Assembly: GCF_032854445.1 (NCBI RefSeq)
Contig: NC_088307.1
Coordinates: forward strand, 18,054,017 to 18,118,016
DNA from: Liolophura sinensis
Lineage: Eukaryota; Mollusca; Polyplacophora; Chitonida; Chitonidae
Direction of reading: 5' to 3'
DNA: 64,000 nucleotides
Below are positions 12,401-24,600 of the stretch, piece after piece (position 1 is the first letter of the stretch; the number at the start of each line of letters is the position of its first letter). The position numbers and the translations under genes are program-made. Below the pieces are notes generated by a model that worked only from the letters and a program-made list of their open reading frames with translations, was not told the origin of the DNA and made no database searches.

Positions 12401-13841
12401 TGTGCAACGTCACAAAAATAAAATAAGTTATGCTTTGGGATACTCTATGGATGCATATACATTTCATCTAGAGTTGTCTTTCTTTAAATAAAATGAACAA
12501 AAAAATTTTGAATTCTTCGATTATGGACCCTTGTTCAAAACATTCAGTTCAAAAGTATATATACAAGCTTACATGTGACGATAAGGGAAGGTAGCTCTAA
12601 AAGGGATAATTATATAGCTGTTTGCTCAAATGAAATCAAGAAAACAAAAAACCCAAAAACAAACAAACAAGAAAACCAGAAAAAAGTGTTTTAACAGTTC
12701 AACTAATAAATTTGTAACATTCAAATTTGTAACAGAACACAAGTGCCTCTGTTTACTGCTGAATAGGCAAATTAGTGCCACCCATGGATCCTATGTAGTT
12801 TGCAGTGTGTAAGTACAAGTTCAACATCACTTGTCAAGAGCTGACAATTCCTGATATCCCATCCCTCAGCATGCAAAATATTTTTTATTATACCAAAAAA
12901 GCAATGTATCCTAATCAGTTGAATTTCTACATCTATAGTAGAGCAAGGCAACACCCAGTTGTTACATTTGCAAATAAGCACATATCAGAGAGCAACACAC
13001 ATGACTGTTGGACATTAGCACAAGACTGTTGGCTATTGCCTCGTGAATATGGGATATTACCTTGTGAGTGTGATGTGGTTTTGTCTAAGCGCATTATTAT
13101 TGTACCATACTTCATGTTTTGTGAAAATGAGGATTTATGGTATATGTATGGTATCTTATTAATTCTACATAAACTAACAGCCAGAAAAGCTACAGCCTAT
13201 CCCTACAGCCACATGAACATCATGGGCGTGGATAACCACATCCTACAGTGGACGACACCAGTATATTGAGGACAGCGCAATGAGATTGGAGGAGTGCAGG
13301 GTAAGTCAATGTTTGCATATTGGGCTATGTTTCTAAACATAGCTCAGATATAAACATGGGTGCTTTCCATTCGTCAATCTAAACAGCCACCGGACACAGT
13401 GTGACGTCCGAATGTTTTGGAAGTCGTGTGAGTTAAGACTCTACAATGCACGCCAAGGGCTTCACGGACGTCTGACTTGGTGACAGCAGTGGCACCACTG
13501 GCATCCTCCAGTGGCCATCGGGAAGCGATGAAAAGAACCCCCAGGGAGCTTACAGTTCATCTAGATGGAACACATGCCGGAATAATGACATAATATTCTT
13601 ATTTTACCTATTTATTTCTTGAAACTAGAGCACATAACAATACGCTGAGCCACTAGTAGAAGAATATACCATACGAGGCCTACAATTCTTACGAGTAGGC
13701 CAAGTAAAGCTGGCTGTCCCAAATTATCGGATGCGTAATTTCCGTTACCTTGGACGCCTCAGATTTATGATCCAGTTCATCTCCTCCTGAATCCCAACCA
13801 TCGCTCCCCTGGCTGTCAACATCACTGAAGCCTCCCCACAT
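412..13841 (-). CDS. Unrecognised multi-exon gene, at least 764 aa, largely disordered protein
   Basis: I do not recognise the product. Eleven exons join with matching phases: 13841-13749 (start ATG, MWGGFSDVDSQG), 11315-11107, 10047-9869, 9055-8981, 8596-8383, 7974-6999, 5531-5405, 5014-4899, 3515-3406, 2097-2024 and 611-493. Residues 32-100 (exon 2, DWLWRTSNSLQRLEQ) look the most structured. Exon 6 (residues 257-582) is polar and low in complexity with a Gly/Gln/His run (GQGHGQGQ). Later exons are rich in Ser, Lys and Pro. No signal peptide, membrane segment or enzyme motif is seen. The 3' end is ambiguous. Exon 11 has a fair donor (CTG/GTAGGT), so the gene may continue off the left edge. 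If read through, it reaches a stop at 412-414 with AATAAA at 400-395. Exon 9 ends in a tandem array of donor sites. The exon chain is well supported by phase and open frames; the function is unknown. Confidence 0.75.
660..1003 (+). repeat. SINE-B copy (older)
   Basis: tRNA-like start (ATGGTTAGAACATCCGTCTC, GGATCAAACC) through to the family end TACGACCTTAAACCCCAAGC and an ATTC tail. In an intron of the left gene. Confidence 0.7.
1352..1685 (+). repeat. SINE-B copy
   Basis: Matches the copies at 19.3 and 43.0 kb over AGTCACACCTAAGACTTTAA through to TACGACGTTAAACCCCAAGC and a CTCACTCA tail. Confidence 0.75.
2160..2390 (+). repeat. SINE-A copy, diverged
   Basis: CAATGACCCAGAAACCTCTC through GGTTTCCTCCCACCATA to an AAATAAATA tail. 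Confidence 0.75.
2512..2555. repeat. AAAT microsatellite
   Basis: Tandem AATAAATAAATG/AATA units in intron 10 of the left gene, not attached to a SINE. Confidence 0.7.
2958..3430 (-). repeat. About 45-bp minisatellite built from an exon-intron border
   Basis: Around 11 copies of a 42-47-bp unit. The rightmost copy is the end of exon 9 of the left gene. On the minus strand the unit reads ACACCATTTTG/GTAAGTTCAAG, so each copy carries a donor-like site. Most keep GT (about 2962, 3004, 3046, 3090, 3137, 3182, 3227, 3273, 3401), and two have lost it. In the gene frame the first junction reads TGG TAA, so any later donor would bring an immediate stop. Confidence 0.85.
3940..4300. repeat. Dispersed repeat D, copy 1
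   Basis: Shares GACAACAAATAA, CCTGAGTTA, GTTAGAGCAACCGGAAACA and ATGATGTCACGT in order with 12038-12428, same orientation, both in introns of the left gene. Non-coding. Confidence 0.6.
4376..4498 (+). repeat. SINE-A 3' fragment
   Basis: Tail portion only, with GTGAAATATTCTTCAGTATG and AAATAAATAAA. Confidence 0.7.
4700..4800 (-). repeat. tRNA-like SINE fragment (other family)
   Basis: GGGGTTTGAACCAACGACCT with TACCACTAGACCAAAGGG reads as the reverse of a tRNA-like B box and head. Similar scraps occur near 40.92 and 47.86 kb. Confidence 0.45.
5980..6248 (-). repeat. SINE-A copy, full length
   Basis: Complete from the T-rich tail (GATTGGTGTTTTACGCCGTA) to the tRNA head. The reversed A-box region TGGCTCAGTCGGTTAA and B-box GAGTTCAAGTCC are well kept, implying fairly recent insertion. 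Confidence 0.92.
6695..6822 (-). repeat. SINE-A 3' fragment
   Basis: Tail and middle only (TTATGCCGCACTCAAGTATA), no tRNA head. Confidence 0.75.
9185..9405 (+). repeat. Dispersed repeat C (MITE-like), copy 1
   Basis: Shares TGTAGACTG, GTGAAGCCCTGAAA, a CCAATG block and GGTTGAGGAATTA with three other places. The ends (TTTCTTCAGCCATTTCAC / AAGGTTGAGGAATTA) are weak inverted repeats. Confidence 0.5.
11400..11575. repeat. 22-bp minisatellite
   Basis: About eight copies of ATGATGATATGAAGGATACC plus CT, some shortened to 19 bp, in intron 1 of the left gene. Confidence 0.9.
12038..12428. repeat. Dispersed repeat D, copy 2
   Basis: Partner of the copy at 3.9-4.3 kb, about 70 percent alike by eye, ending in ACAAAAATAAAATAAG. 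Family unknown. Confidence 0.6.
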
Positions 13842-13939
13842 CACTATGAAAACTGTCAGCCGTTTATCTTTGTCAAATTCACAGCTGTACCACATACATA
13901 TACTTAACAAGAGATTTTTTTCCCCGAGAGCATGACTCC

Positions 13940-14010
13940 GCCATGACAGTTTACGTTGACAACCAATCATTCTGCAAGACGTCATTTGATTGGCTTAAAC
14001 AGTGGGCGGT
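13940..14010 (-). promoter_or_regulatory. Likely core promoter of the left-hand minus-strand gene
   Basis: About 100-170 bases upstream of the start ATG at 13841 lie a CRE-like GACGTCA (13978-13984), a GATTGGC CCAAT-box core (13988-13994), a second CCAATCA in the opposite sense (13963-13969) and a GC box GGGCGG (14004-14009). CCAAT, CRE and GC boxes within 70 bp are typical of a TATA-less promoter. The transcription start was not located. Confidence 0.5.
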
Positions 14011-14282
14011 CTCGTCTAGGCTAGCACCCTATCATATACAGTATGGGACATGCCCAAAATGTTCGTCACATGCATCGTGCAAGAGATGGTCTCTTGGAAG
14101 GCAATGCAATATACCATAAAGGTCAAAGAGCGAGGGAATTGGGGAATAAGGGCAATTAAATGGGAAAAAAGCCAAGTTCAGTTCAAAATCATGCACAATG
14201 GCTATTTATGCAAAGAATTACTGTAAATGTCCAAATATTGGTTTAGAAGGAAGAAGTTAATAAATGCATTTTTCCATTCATA

Positions 14283-14376
14283 AGGCCGTGCGTGGGACGG
14301 TCTTGCAGCAACCTGCGGATGGGTTTCCGCCGGGCTCTGCCCAAAATGCAGGCCAAATAAGTAAATAAATAAATTA
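14283..14376 (+). repeat. SINE-A internal fragment
   Basis: AGCAACCTGCGGATGGGTTT followed by an AAATAAATAAAT tail, with an internal deletion. Confidence 0.6.
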
Positions 14377-14924
14377 TCCATTCATGAAGAGGTTACATAG
14401 CCTATGCAGTTCTTAAGCTGCTATGGAGCTGTAGCGATTTTGAAATAGCCTATATATATAGACGATAAAAGTAAAACATTTTTCTAGTAATTACCAAGTA
14501 TTATATACGTTATTAATTGTACAAATGTGGAAGTAATGTCTGATAATTTAATTCAATAAGTTTAATAATTTAAAGCATTGTTCAGTATATCTTACCATTC
14601 AGAAAAAGAAACACGTGTTAGTAATTGGAAGGAATGTAGTAGACATTCTGTATTATATGCGAGCTCAAGGAATACACAAAACTATAATGACAGCCAAACT
14701 ATAATTACACAGGTACAATAATTAGTGTACAAAATACAAATATGTGGCCCTATGTATACTTGATTATGTACTATGTACATTTTTTCAGTAATATGGCAAC
14801 GAGAAGTCACTAGATGTGTGTACATATGATTTGCCTTCTTGTCCTACTGCCACCAAAGTATTATGGCACCATGACACACCATCCAGTCACATTATACTGA
14901 CATCAGGCCAACCATTCTTGATTC

Positions 14925-15030
14925 CTTGCTCTAACCTCTCAGCGCTGAGTGTCAAGCGAAGCAGCAACAAGTACAATTTTTAAAGTCTTTGGAAAGACCG
15001 CACCTGGGTTCGATCTATCGATCAAACCAT
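14925..15030 (-). repeat. SINE-B fragment
   Basis: Short piece with GCGCTGAGTGTCAAGCGAAG and a GGTTCGATC B-box-like core. Confidence 0.5.
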
Positions 15031-15664
15031 TACATCACCTCATCATTTACAAGGGTTAAAAACATGTACTGGTACTCAACACATGCAGATCTCAGTTTAA
15101 AGTTTAACTGCTTTAGAACATCCACGTGGGGTTTGAAACTAATCGCTGAATAACTTTCTGGCTCTGAAAATATGCATGATGGACATGTGTTGGATACCAA
15201 TAAGACACGCCAGTCCTCATGCGCGTTACCAGACCATACGGTTTTAGTGAATGTGCAGACGAACAATCTGGTTACAGAGACTGTTAGAGTGCTAGGTGCG
15301 CGGAGGAATTTTTATTAACAAGTCTACACAGGCACGAATGGCAGCACTGTGCATGCGATAAACCGACCAGAAACGTTCATCAATACCAGAAGATCTAATT
15401 CGTGGCTACGGATGCTCATTATGAAAATGAGAAATGCCAGAATGAGCGGTTGGTAACCCTTGACTACCGCTGGGAACTTCCGGTCGTCTGTGGAGTTGTT
15501 GAACTTTGGCCGTGATCGGACGGAACATGTCATCTCTACGCGTTCGTGATCAGTGATAAAAAAAATAATACGTACATAGGCTTTAGAGACAGAAACGCGA
15601 GTGACATGTGTGTGAAATAATAGCTAGGTCAACCATCAGTGTAGTGAACGCGCGGCGCTTATAT

Positions 15665-18600
15665 ATGAGGTCAAAGTCCACTGTTTTCCGTGCAGCTCGG
15701 TTGATGAGGCGTGTAGTGAGCGATATGTCGGAAAACATGGTCTACTACGCAAAGCGTCTGTTCGAAGGTGTGGTGGGTGGGGCACTCTACTGGGGCCTTG
15801 GGGCACCGGCTCCTGTGGCTGCCCTAGGGGTCTTGGGGGCCTACCTTCTTACAGGAGGATATGAATTCGCCTGGGTTGTGATTAAGACATTCCGAAGAGA
15901 TCTCAGGCAAGTACATATCACTATATCAGTCAATAGATAGACAGTGTTACAAATTATGGGCCCCTAGACCCAAAAATGTAGATCATTATGCAGTGCAGAT
16001 GGACCCTACAGTGAAAAGTGTGTATAAATATGGTAACTGATATTGGAGATAAGTGAATTAAAACTCAAGTTATCGGTAGATGAAAGCTGTGCGCTGCTCT
16101 CGGCTGTGCACTGCATCTTACTTGGACCGATTAACAAGGGTAGAATGACCCATAGTATAAACCAATGCACACATGTGTCTCTATCATTGAGATTTCATTC
16201 AGATTTATTTGTATTAGAAGTGATAAATTCTCCACGGGGGGGGGGAGGGGGGTAGGGCATCTAAGTAGCCTTTGACATATTTAGCAGCTTACCTGTGATC
16301 TGGCTTAAAATACTATATTTCACCTACATTTGGATGTGTAAAAATGAACTTTCAGAAGTACATTAAGGCCTTAAATGATACTTTCGATGCAAACAGAAAA
16401 AAACTTCTCAGCAACCTCTTAATAAGTTGCTTTAGCTATAAGTGGGGTGAATCAAAGTCCAGCAAAAATGTCACTTGAAATATGCTTGCTAACTTTGAGG
16501 AAAATACAGTAATTATATTGTGGTAAATTACTGTCAGCTTGTCATGTCTTGTCATCCATTGGAGTAAGTTGTTTTCTACAGAGGACTGGTCAGATCCCAT
16601 TTACAGTGTTTTATACAGTGAAAAGCTTTACAGGAAGTTTGTTGTTTTTGTTTTTTTTATGACCAGTCTTACGAAAAAAGGCTTGTAGATGTAAGTTTTA
16701 AGAAAAATCAGTTCAATCGATTGCCTTCCAGCATACTCTGACCACTCTACAAAATGTCCTCTGCATTCCATTCAAGAAAGGTTAATATCAGTGATATTTG
16801 TGGCATGGAATTTTTCAACGTCATCTATGATGGCAACTGTATTAGTTTCATGATTTTCTCTACACTCCCTTAAATCGTTTGTCAGATCATGTGAAAATCT
16901 AAGATCAGAATCACATAAAAGCATTGTCATAAATGTCATGTTGTTGTGATGTTGTGATGTGATGTACCAAACAAACATTATCACTGTAATCCCTTGGTGC
17001 GATGCCTTGGCAACAGGTGTTGCTGACATTTGAATGGTCACATCTGAATCATTTTCCACACAGTTATTTGTGGAAGCAGGCAGCATGGATATGGGTTTAT
17101 TGTACAGAACTGATGTACTACAGACATGTATCTGCATGATTTTTACGCTTTTTCCATAATCAATAATACTATGTGTAGTTCCTCATCTGAATATGTTGCT
17201 AGCACATTTTTAAAAATATTTTTACATTGGTGTTATTTTGAAGTCCAGAACGTCTATTATTCATTTGTATGAGCTTCCTGCATGTGTACATGACATCTGA
17301 CATTTTGTATGTCTAACAGAGCCATATCTAGAGACATTTTAGTCCCCAAAAAACATTTGGTCACCAAAACTGATAAAACTGTACTAAATTGAACCTGTCA
17401 ATTGAATAAAACATATGATGGTTTACCAATAAAAAATTCAGCTCTCATACAAATTTCTTTCATCCACATACTTGAAAATGCCCAGAAAGCACTAAAAGTC
17501 TAAATATGACCCTGTCGGACATCTTGTGTATTTGTATATGTATGCATATTCTACACAATGTGTCCACAATATTCGGAGTTTAGTAAAATTAACCCCTACG
17601 AAAAATTCATATTGTGTTCTAAAATGTACATTTTCATCACTGCACACAGTACATGTAGATGTATGTTGCATTTACACTTATGTTTATTGTACAGAAGGTC
17701 AAATAACAGCTGTACACACATTCCAGCCATTGTAGTGGTGGTTCTTATTACTATTTATATATAAATTTATATCAGGTGAGAAGTATTTATTGTGATAGTA
17801 TTAAACCGAAATCACCATTTCATCATTCATTATGCAGTATTCCAGCCAATACTGTGTCAAGTTTGATGGTCTTGGGTTAGATGCACCCAGTACAAGATAA
17901 AAATCAGTGTTGACTTGAAGAAAAGTTTGGTCAAGCACCTTCCTTATTCTAGAAAGTACCTAGAATAGAATCTTATAATCTTATTGTTGGATATCAATTG
18001 TCCCTTCATGCTCTGGCAGTTTTGTTCACCCGCTGGGGTGCGTGCTGTGACAGGCCTGTGCAATTGTCTAGATTCTAAAAACTCAGACAGGATGATGCTC
18101 AACAATTGGTTGTGATTTGTATCCTGTTTGGAACAATTTACCATCACCTATACGAAAAAAAAAGCCAGATGTCTTAAATAAAAGTTGAAGATTTTTTTTT
18201 TTTTTTTGAAAACATGCATGTATGTACATATATGCAAAGTGATGACTAGTGTAGAAGTTGTACACTAGTCTTTTTGATTTGAAACTTATAGTGGGAATTT
18301 CTATGTGAACAGGGTGAAATTCCACTCCCAAAACAATTCATTGAATGATGAAACCTAAAGCAAAATCATTAATTATAGAAAAACAAGATGGTTTCTCTAA
18401 TCCCTTTAAAAAAAAAATGAAGAAAACCTAGAAAACCCAAAACAACTCAGTTAATCCATAAAAAAATTTTAAAAGTTCTAGGAAAGATAGAAAACTTAAG
18501 TGATCACTTTATGATTAAAATAAAGATCAAGAAAACATAGAAAACCCAAAGTATTCTTCTAACCACTAAATCAAAAAGAAAACATATGGAGGACCCATAA

Positions 18601-21600
18601 ATTGCTCAGAATCACTAAAATAAATACATGAATCACTAAAATAAATACATGAATCACTAAAAATAAATACATGAATCACTAAAAAATAAATACATGAATC
18701 ACTAAAATAAATACATGAATCACTAAAAATAAATACATGAATCACTAAAAAATAAATACATGAATCACTAAAAATAAATACATGAATCACTAAAAATAAA
18801 TACAGGAATCACTAAAAATAAATACAGGAATCAAGAAAATTTAAAAAGCAAAATTTATTTAGTTTCACTAAAATCACACAGTGGTACATACTACACCTGT
18901 TTGGCACATATAAAGGATTGGCCTGGGTACATATATTTTAAGGACCACATTACAGGCATGTGTACTAAGACTGATAAATGGGCATTTTATTGCAGTTGCT
19001 CCTGGTGGACTTTGACTTTAACAAATCTCTGGGGATTGTCACATTGTTTATCCATCAGTACAAGGAGTGTGTGTGGATCATAGATGCTGGTTTGGCAGAA
19101 CAAACGTGACGACACTGGAATGAGTGTATAGGATCTTGAGTAAAGTCCACGGACTTTAGGATGGTACATTTACATAAACCTGGGAAGGGTCTGAAATACT
19201 TACCTTACCTTTTATTACTCAGTCTCAGTCACTTTGAATAAATGACCAGCATAGGTTGAATTATTAAAGAATTTTTTCTCAAGGGCCAGTGATTGAGTGG
19301 GTGAGTGAGTGCTTGGGGTTTAAAGTCGTACTTAACAATTTTTCAGTCATATGATGACGAAGGAATCCTTAGAGTGCGTGTAATGCTCCTTCATTGTTGC
19401 AGGGCAGATTTCCACCACTGTTATCTAGTGCTGCTTCACTGAGATGCCTTACCACAGGCAAGTAAGCCGCCCCGCCCAAGCCATTATACTTATACGGGTC
19501 AACCATTCATTGCACTATCCCCTTCATGCTGAACGCCAAGCGAGGAAGTTACAACTTCCGCTTTCAAGCTCTTAAATAGGATTGACCCTGGAGGTACCGC
19601 TCCCGGCCAATGATTGATGAAATACATGCATTTAACTTAGTCGAAATGTAGATATTGCTTTCCTTAGCTGTGAGCATTCAGGCTCCTCACTATGAAACTA
19701 TCATATTTGAAGGTGAGGCACATCCTGATTACATTTCCCCCCAAAAATTATTACCTAACAGCAAATTGTTCATAATTCATGCTAAAATTTTATTCTATCT
19801 CGTCTGGGTTAAATTTGGTTTGCTTTCATTTCCAGTAGTCTAGTCACGTGACTAAAGAGTATGCTGATGATTGGCCCAGAGCAGCTATGACATCACTTCA
19901 AAACCGTGAATGTGTGTTCAAGCCTTCAGATATGAGGCATGCTGTCCCACCCCTACTGCTACAAAATCTGGGTGTTCTAGTTGCCTTGCACATGTGTTTG
20001 ACATAATCGAGAATGCAGAAAGAATGAATTTAGGTGTCACTGTGTCAGTCATATCCAAAGTGTTCGGCAAGGGGTGTGAGAAGAACACATCTGATCAAAA
20101 GTAAAAAAAAAATGAAAGCCAGTGTACATTAGTTCATGATGTAAAAAAAATGGCTGTCATCAAAGAAATAAAGGAGCAGTAGTAGCATGTACATGTAGTT
20201 TTGATGAATCCATGAAGTCAGTCGTGATGCACATGCACTTTGCTAAGACCTCTGTATACATGTAAGTATATTTATCAACAACATTCTGTATATTTTTACA
20301 CATTTTTCAAATTCTTAATTTAAATACATATACATGTGCCATAATTTAATACTGGCTAACCAAGAATGCCTGAAATCAAGTGGGTAACTTGGAAAAAAGC
20401 TAAACTTCAGGTGAAAGACAGTATGCCTTTTCTTGCTTGCGTTTTACGTTCACTGCATACAAAAAGACAAATCCAAATAGGTAACCAAACCTACACTTTG
20501 CTGAGTTAGTCTCACTCTTAGTATATCAGCTGAATATCCTTCATGTATCTTCACTTTTCAAACAAATATGCAAATAAGCAATATGTATATTGCATGTTTT
20601 AACATATTTTGAGATGATTGTAGGTAATTAAAGGTAACTTTTTGGAATATCCTGTAGTTGTAAGTGTTATTAAGGTAATTTGTATGCAAAAATTGCACAA
20701 CATATATTTATGTCCGTACTGTGCCTTATGCCATCATGATGGAATATCCTGTAGTTGTAAGTGTTATTAAGGTAATTTGTATGCAAAAATTGCACGACAT
20801 ATATTTATGTCCGTACTGTGCCTTATGCCATCATGATGGAATATCCTGTAGTTGTAAGTGTTATTAAGGTAATTTGTATGCAAAAATTGCACAACATATA
20901 TTTATGTCCGTACTGTGCCTTATGCCATCATGATGGAATATCCTGTAGTTGTAAGTGTTATTAAGGTAATTTGTATGCAAAAATTGCACAACATATATTT
21001 ATGTCCGTACTGTGCCTTATGCCATCATGATGGAATATCCTGTAGTTGCAAGTGTAATTCACCATAATGCCGGCTGCCGTCTTGAAAATAATCTTGAGTA
21101 CGGCGTAAAACACCAATCAAATAAATAAATATCAAGTGTAATTAAGATAATTTTTATGCAAAAATTTCACAACATATATTTATGTGTGAAATAGGTTAAT
21201 TTTTGTCACAAGTGTGTATTTTTAAATTCACCGTTAAAAGTGTTGGAACCAATTTTTGCACACAAAGAGACAGGTATGATTTCCTTAAATAGGACTCTAT
21301 AGAACCATTATTTTGGGCGTGTTCTTAGTTTCCATAGCAACAGACATAGCTGAGAGTTCTCAGAGCTGGAAAGTAACAGTATTTGATCTGCTGGCACAGC
21401 AATAGTGGAATTTCGTTCAGACCAGCAGATTTTAAAAAGAACTAGCGCAACTGGCCAGATTCGGTCAATGTTCAGATAAAGTTGCCTTGCCAAACAATTA
21501 CATTAACACTAGAATAATAACCTTCATAATCTGGCAAAAGAATTTATAACTGGAAGCCTACAAACCAGAGGTTTTTTTTTATCCCTTGACATAATACTGG

Positions 21601-24600
21601 GGGATATAGAGATCAAGTTGTTTGGTCATCAGTCCATCGGATGGTCCGTGTGCCTGACTGTCTTTTCAAGGCATTTCTTTCTACATTTTTTATTGGATTT
21701 TAATGAAACTTTGAAATCATGACAAATACCATGTGAGCATGTTCATGTGCTATTTGGGATGTGCCAAAAATACTGTTTGGTGCAGGACATTATATATTTG
21801 TCTGCTATACGTGTACACATAGACTGTATACTGTACATGGACCTTAATCACTTCAAGTTCGAATAGAACATGCACATAATGGAACCCTGGACCAGATCAA
21901 ACATTGTGTGTGTACAAATGTATGTGTGCTGTTTGCATATTAGCTGTCTTGACTCAACATATGGTTGGTTGGTTTTCTGTAGCTGGTGACATGATTTTCT
22001 TGGGAGTCATTACAAATATACACATTAACAGTGGGCTAATTTCCTTATTCAAAAGATAATTTTCATGTCTTGATGTCTAGAAGAAAAAAATCCAAAACTT
22101 GAAGTGAATTGGCAAGCATAAATTTTATTGAATTAGGCGATTTGTGAAGGGACATAACTCTTGTGAGTTAATGCTCTTCTGCATGTACTGTCATTCTTTG
22201 CCCTAGGTTAACACTTGGCTAAACATATGGAGTTAACGTCTGGCATGCGTGGCTAAACATATGGGGTTAACACCTGACTTACATTGTACGTGGCCAGACA
22301 GGGTTGATAAGCGGCTAATGACCCAGGAGCCTCTCACCAATGTGGTCGCTGTGAGTTCAAGTCCAGCTGCTGCTGGCTTCCTCTCAGGGAGTAAGTGGGA
22401 AGGTCTTCTAGCAACCTGCAGATGGACATGGGTTTCCCCCGGGCTCTGCATGGTTTCCTCCCACCATAATGCTGGCCGTCGTCGTATGAGTGAAATATTC
22501 TTGAGTACAGCGGAAAACACCAATCAAGTAAATAAAATAAATACATGGCTAAAGATGTGGTGAACATGTGCTACATGGACTTATTTTTTGTTAGTTCTTG
22601 TCCACTGACATCGACTGTATTTCACTTGATGTTCAGCATTTTTTCAAATGACACTGTTTGCTTCGTTCTGATTGAGCCATTCACCTTATCAGAGATTTTT
22701 TTTTGTAAACGTGATCCTTTTTTTTTTTTTCTAAAGTCAAAAAGTATCATTTTAAGGCCTTCATGTGTTTCTGAAAGTGCATTTTTACATACTAAACTTG
22801 AGGTGAAATACACTGTTCAGATCGAAAAGAGCGTGCTTCAGAATGACTGCCATTTCTGTGAAACTGGGATTCTCGGAAAGCTACATTTCTATATTCTCCC
22901 AGATAGTCTGTTCAGGATTTGCTACAAACAATTCCTAGGTGCCTGAAAACATACATAATCATCTGTTATGAATATAGGCTCGTGAAAGGTTCCAGTTCAT
23001 GTATGTGTCCACTGACTGTATTATATTGCCTTTTATTTATTTGTCTAGTGTTTTATACCATGCTAAAAAATATTTCACTTAAACGACGGCGGCCAGCATT
23101 ATGTTGGGAGGTAACCAACCAGAGCCCGGGGGAAACCCATGATTATCGTCAGGTTGGTGACAGACTTACCAACGTATGGGAAGACGAAGCCAGCTTGAGC
23201 TGGACTTGAACTCATAGTGACTGAATTGGTGAGATGCTCTTTGGTCATTGTATAGCGCTGGAGTGCTAACCCACTTGGCCACAGAGACCCCATCGCCTTT
23301 TAAATCCAGTCAATTTTTAATACAGAATATCACATTTTACTATGTTGTAGGGGGCTGATCGTTCTGATTCGAGTTCGGATGGGAGTCAGGAAACACCTAA
23401 AAAATAAAGACACCATTCCTATCTTATTCGCACGCACAGTTAAACGCTATCCTAACAAACCCGCAATTATTTCTGAGAACGCAACTTGGACTTACAAAGA
23501 AATTGATGAGTTTTCAAACAGAGTGGCCAATTATTTTCATGAGGCTGGATTTAGAAAAGATGATGTTGTGTCGTTGTTCATGGAAAACCGTCCAGAATTT
23601 GTGTGCTTCTGGATCGGCCTGGCAAAAATTGGAGTGGTTAGCTCCCTTATTAACTTTAACCTCAAAGGGGAGCCATTATTCCATTGTATCCAGGTCTGCA
23701 AGGCTAAGGCAGTGATATTCGGTGGAGAAGTGGCTGGAGGTAAGAACATTCAGAAGTTAATCTCAACTAACTGAGTTAATTTTTTTTTTTTTTAATGTTG
23801 GAGGAGACGAAGTTCTTCTGAAAATAAGGCACTTATATATTTTTTTTTGAAGAGCAGTAAAGAAGTGAATTTGTTTGTCTACCTTTGTTAAAATTACTTT
23901 TTTTAGTACAGGAATATATGCTGTACAGTTTGTTAAAATAGACATCAAATTACTTCAAAACATCGAACTTTTAGTACAGTTAATTTTCATCATAATACAC
24001 CAAAAGCATATACATGTATTTAAAAGCATATACATAATACATATATGCATATATACATTTAAAAATATGTATTTTATTCTTCATTTAAGCCATGAAGGAC
24101 ATCCAGGACAAATTTCCATCCAGTATGCAGTTTTTCAGTAGTGGTGAGATGTCCAGTAATGACATTTCCTGTTTACATCTGGACTCATTGCTGAAGAAAT
24201 GCCCAACATATCAGCCACCTTCAGTACCAGGTTCATTCAAAGGTGAGTGTACCAGTGCTATCAGGAGCAGTGAAAGGAATAGGATTGATTGATTGATTGA
24301 ATGATTGATTGATTGATTAGCAAACGGTATTCAAGATATTTTCCGTTTTATCACAGCTGTCAGGTGTATAGGTTAAGGAAATCATAGTAAACCACCAAAC
24401 TTTCAACAGGTAACTAAAAACCATCTTTACTTGGAATTGCAGCCAAAACAGCAAGCGCTGGATTCGCACATATAATCTGATTGGTCAAGTGAATGATACT
24501 AGACGCAAGCCAGTACTTTAACCTAGAAAAGAAATCAGAAGTCACTCAGACACCACAGATCTCTGCCACAACTAAAAGTACAAATGCCTCCACTACAGAC

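Larger units (their letters stand above)
13842..15664. other. Divergent intergenic region between the left gene and SLC27A
   Basis: This 1.8-kb stretch separates two divergent start codons. It holds the CCAAT/CRE/GC-box cluster near 14.0 kb, a SINE fragment at 14283-14375 and part of a second SINE family at 14925-15030. Beyond these I see no supported gene. The open frames at 15030-15266 and 15324-15533 on the minus strand show no family resemblance or splice context. Confidence 0.5.
15907..23350 (+). other. SLC27A intron 1 (7.4 kb, GC-AG)
   Basis: The donor reads CAG/GCAAGT and the acceptor TTGTAG. The next possible GT (CAA/GTACAT) would put exon 2 in a frame that stops after 18 codons. The intron holds a 22-bp tandem array (18.6-18.84 kb), a SINE-B (19.3 kb), a 97-bp array (20.6-21.2 kb) and two SINE-A copies (22.3 and 23.0 kb). 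I see no exon or RNA gene in it. Confidence 0.7.

Noticed and set aside
18566-18790. Frame with repeated [14 protein letters not shown]
   Set aside because: Translation of the 22-bp minisatellite in SLC27A intron 1.
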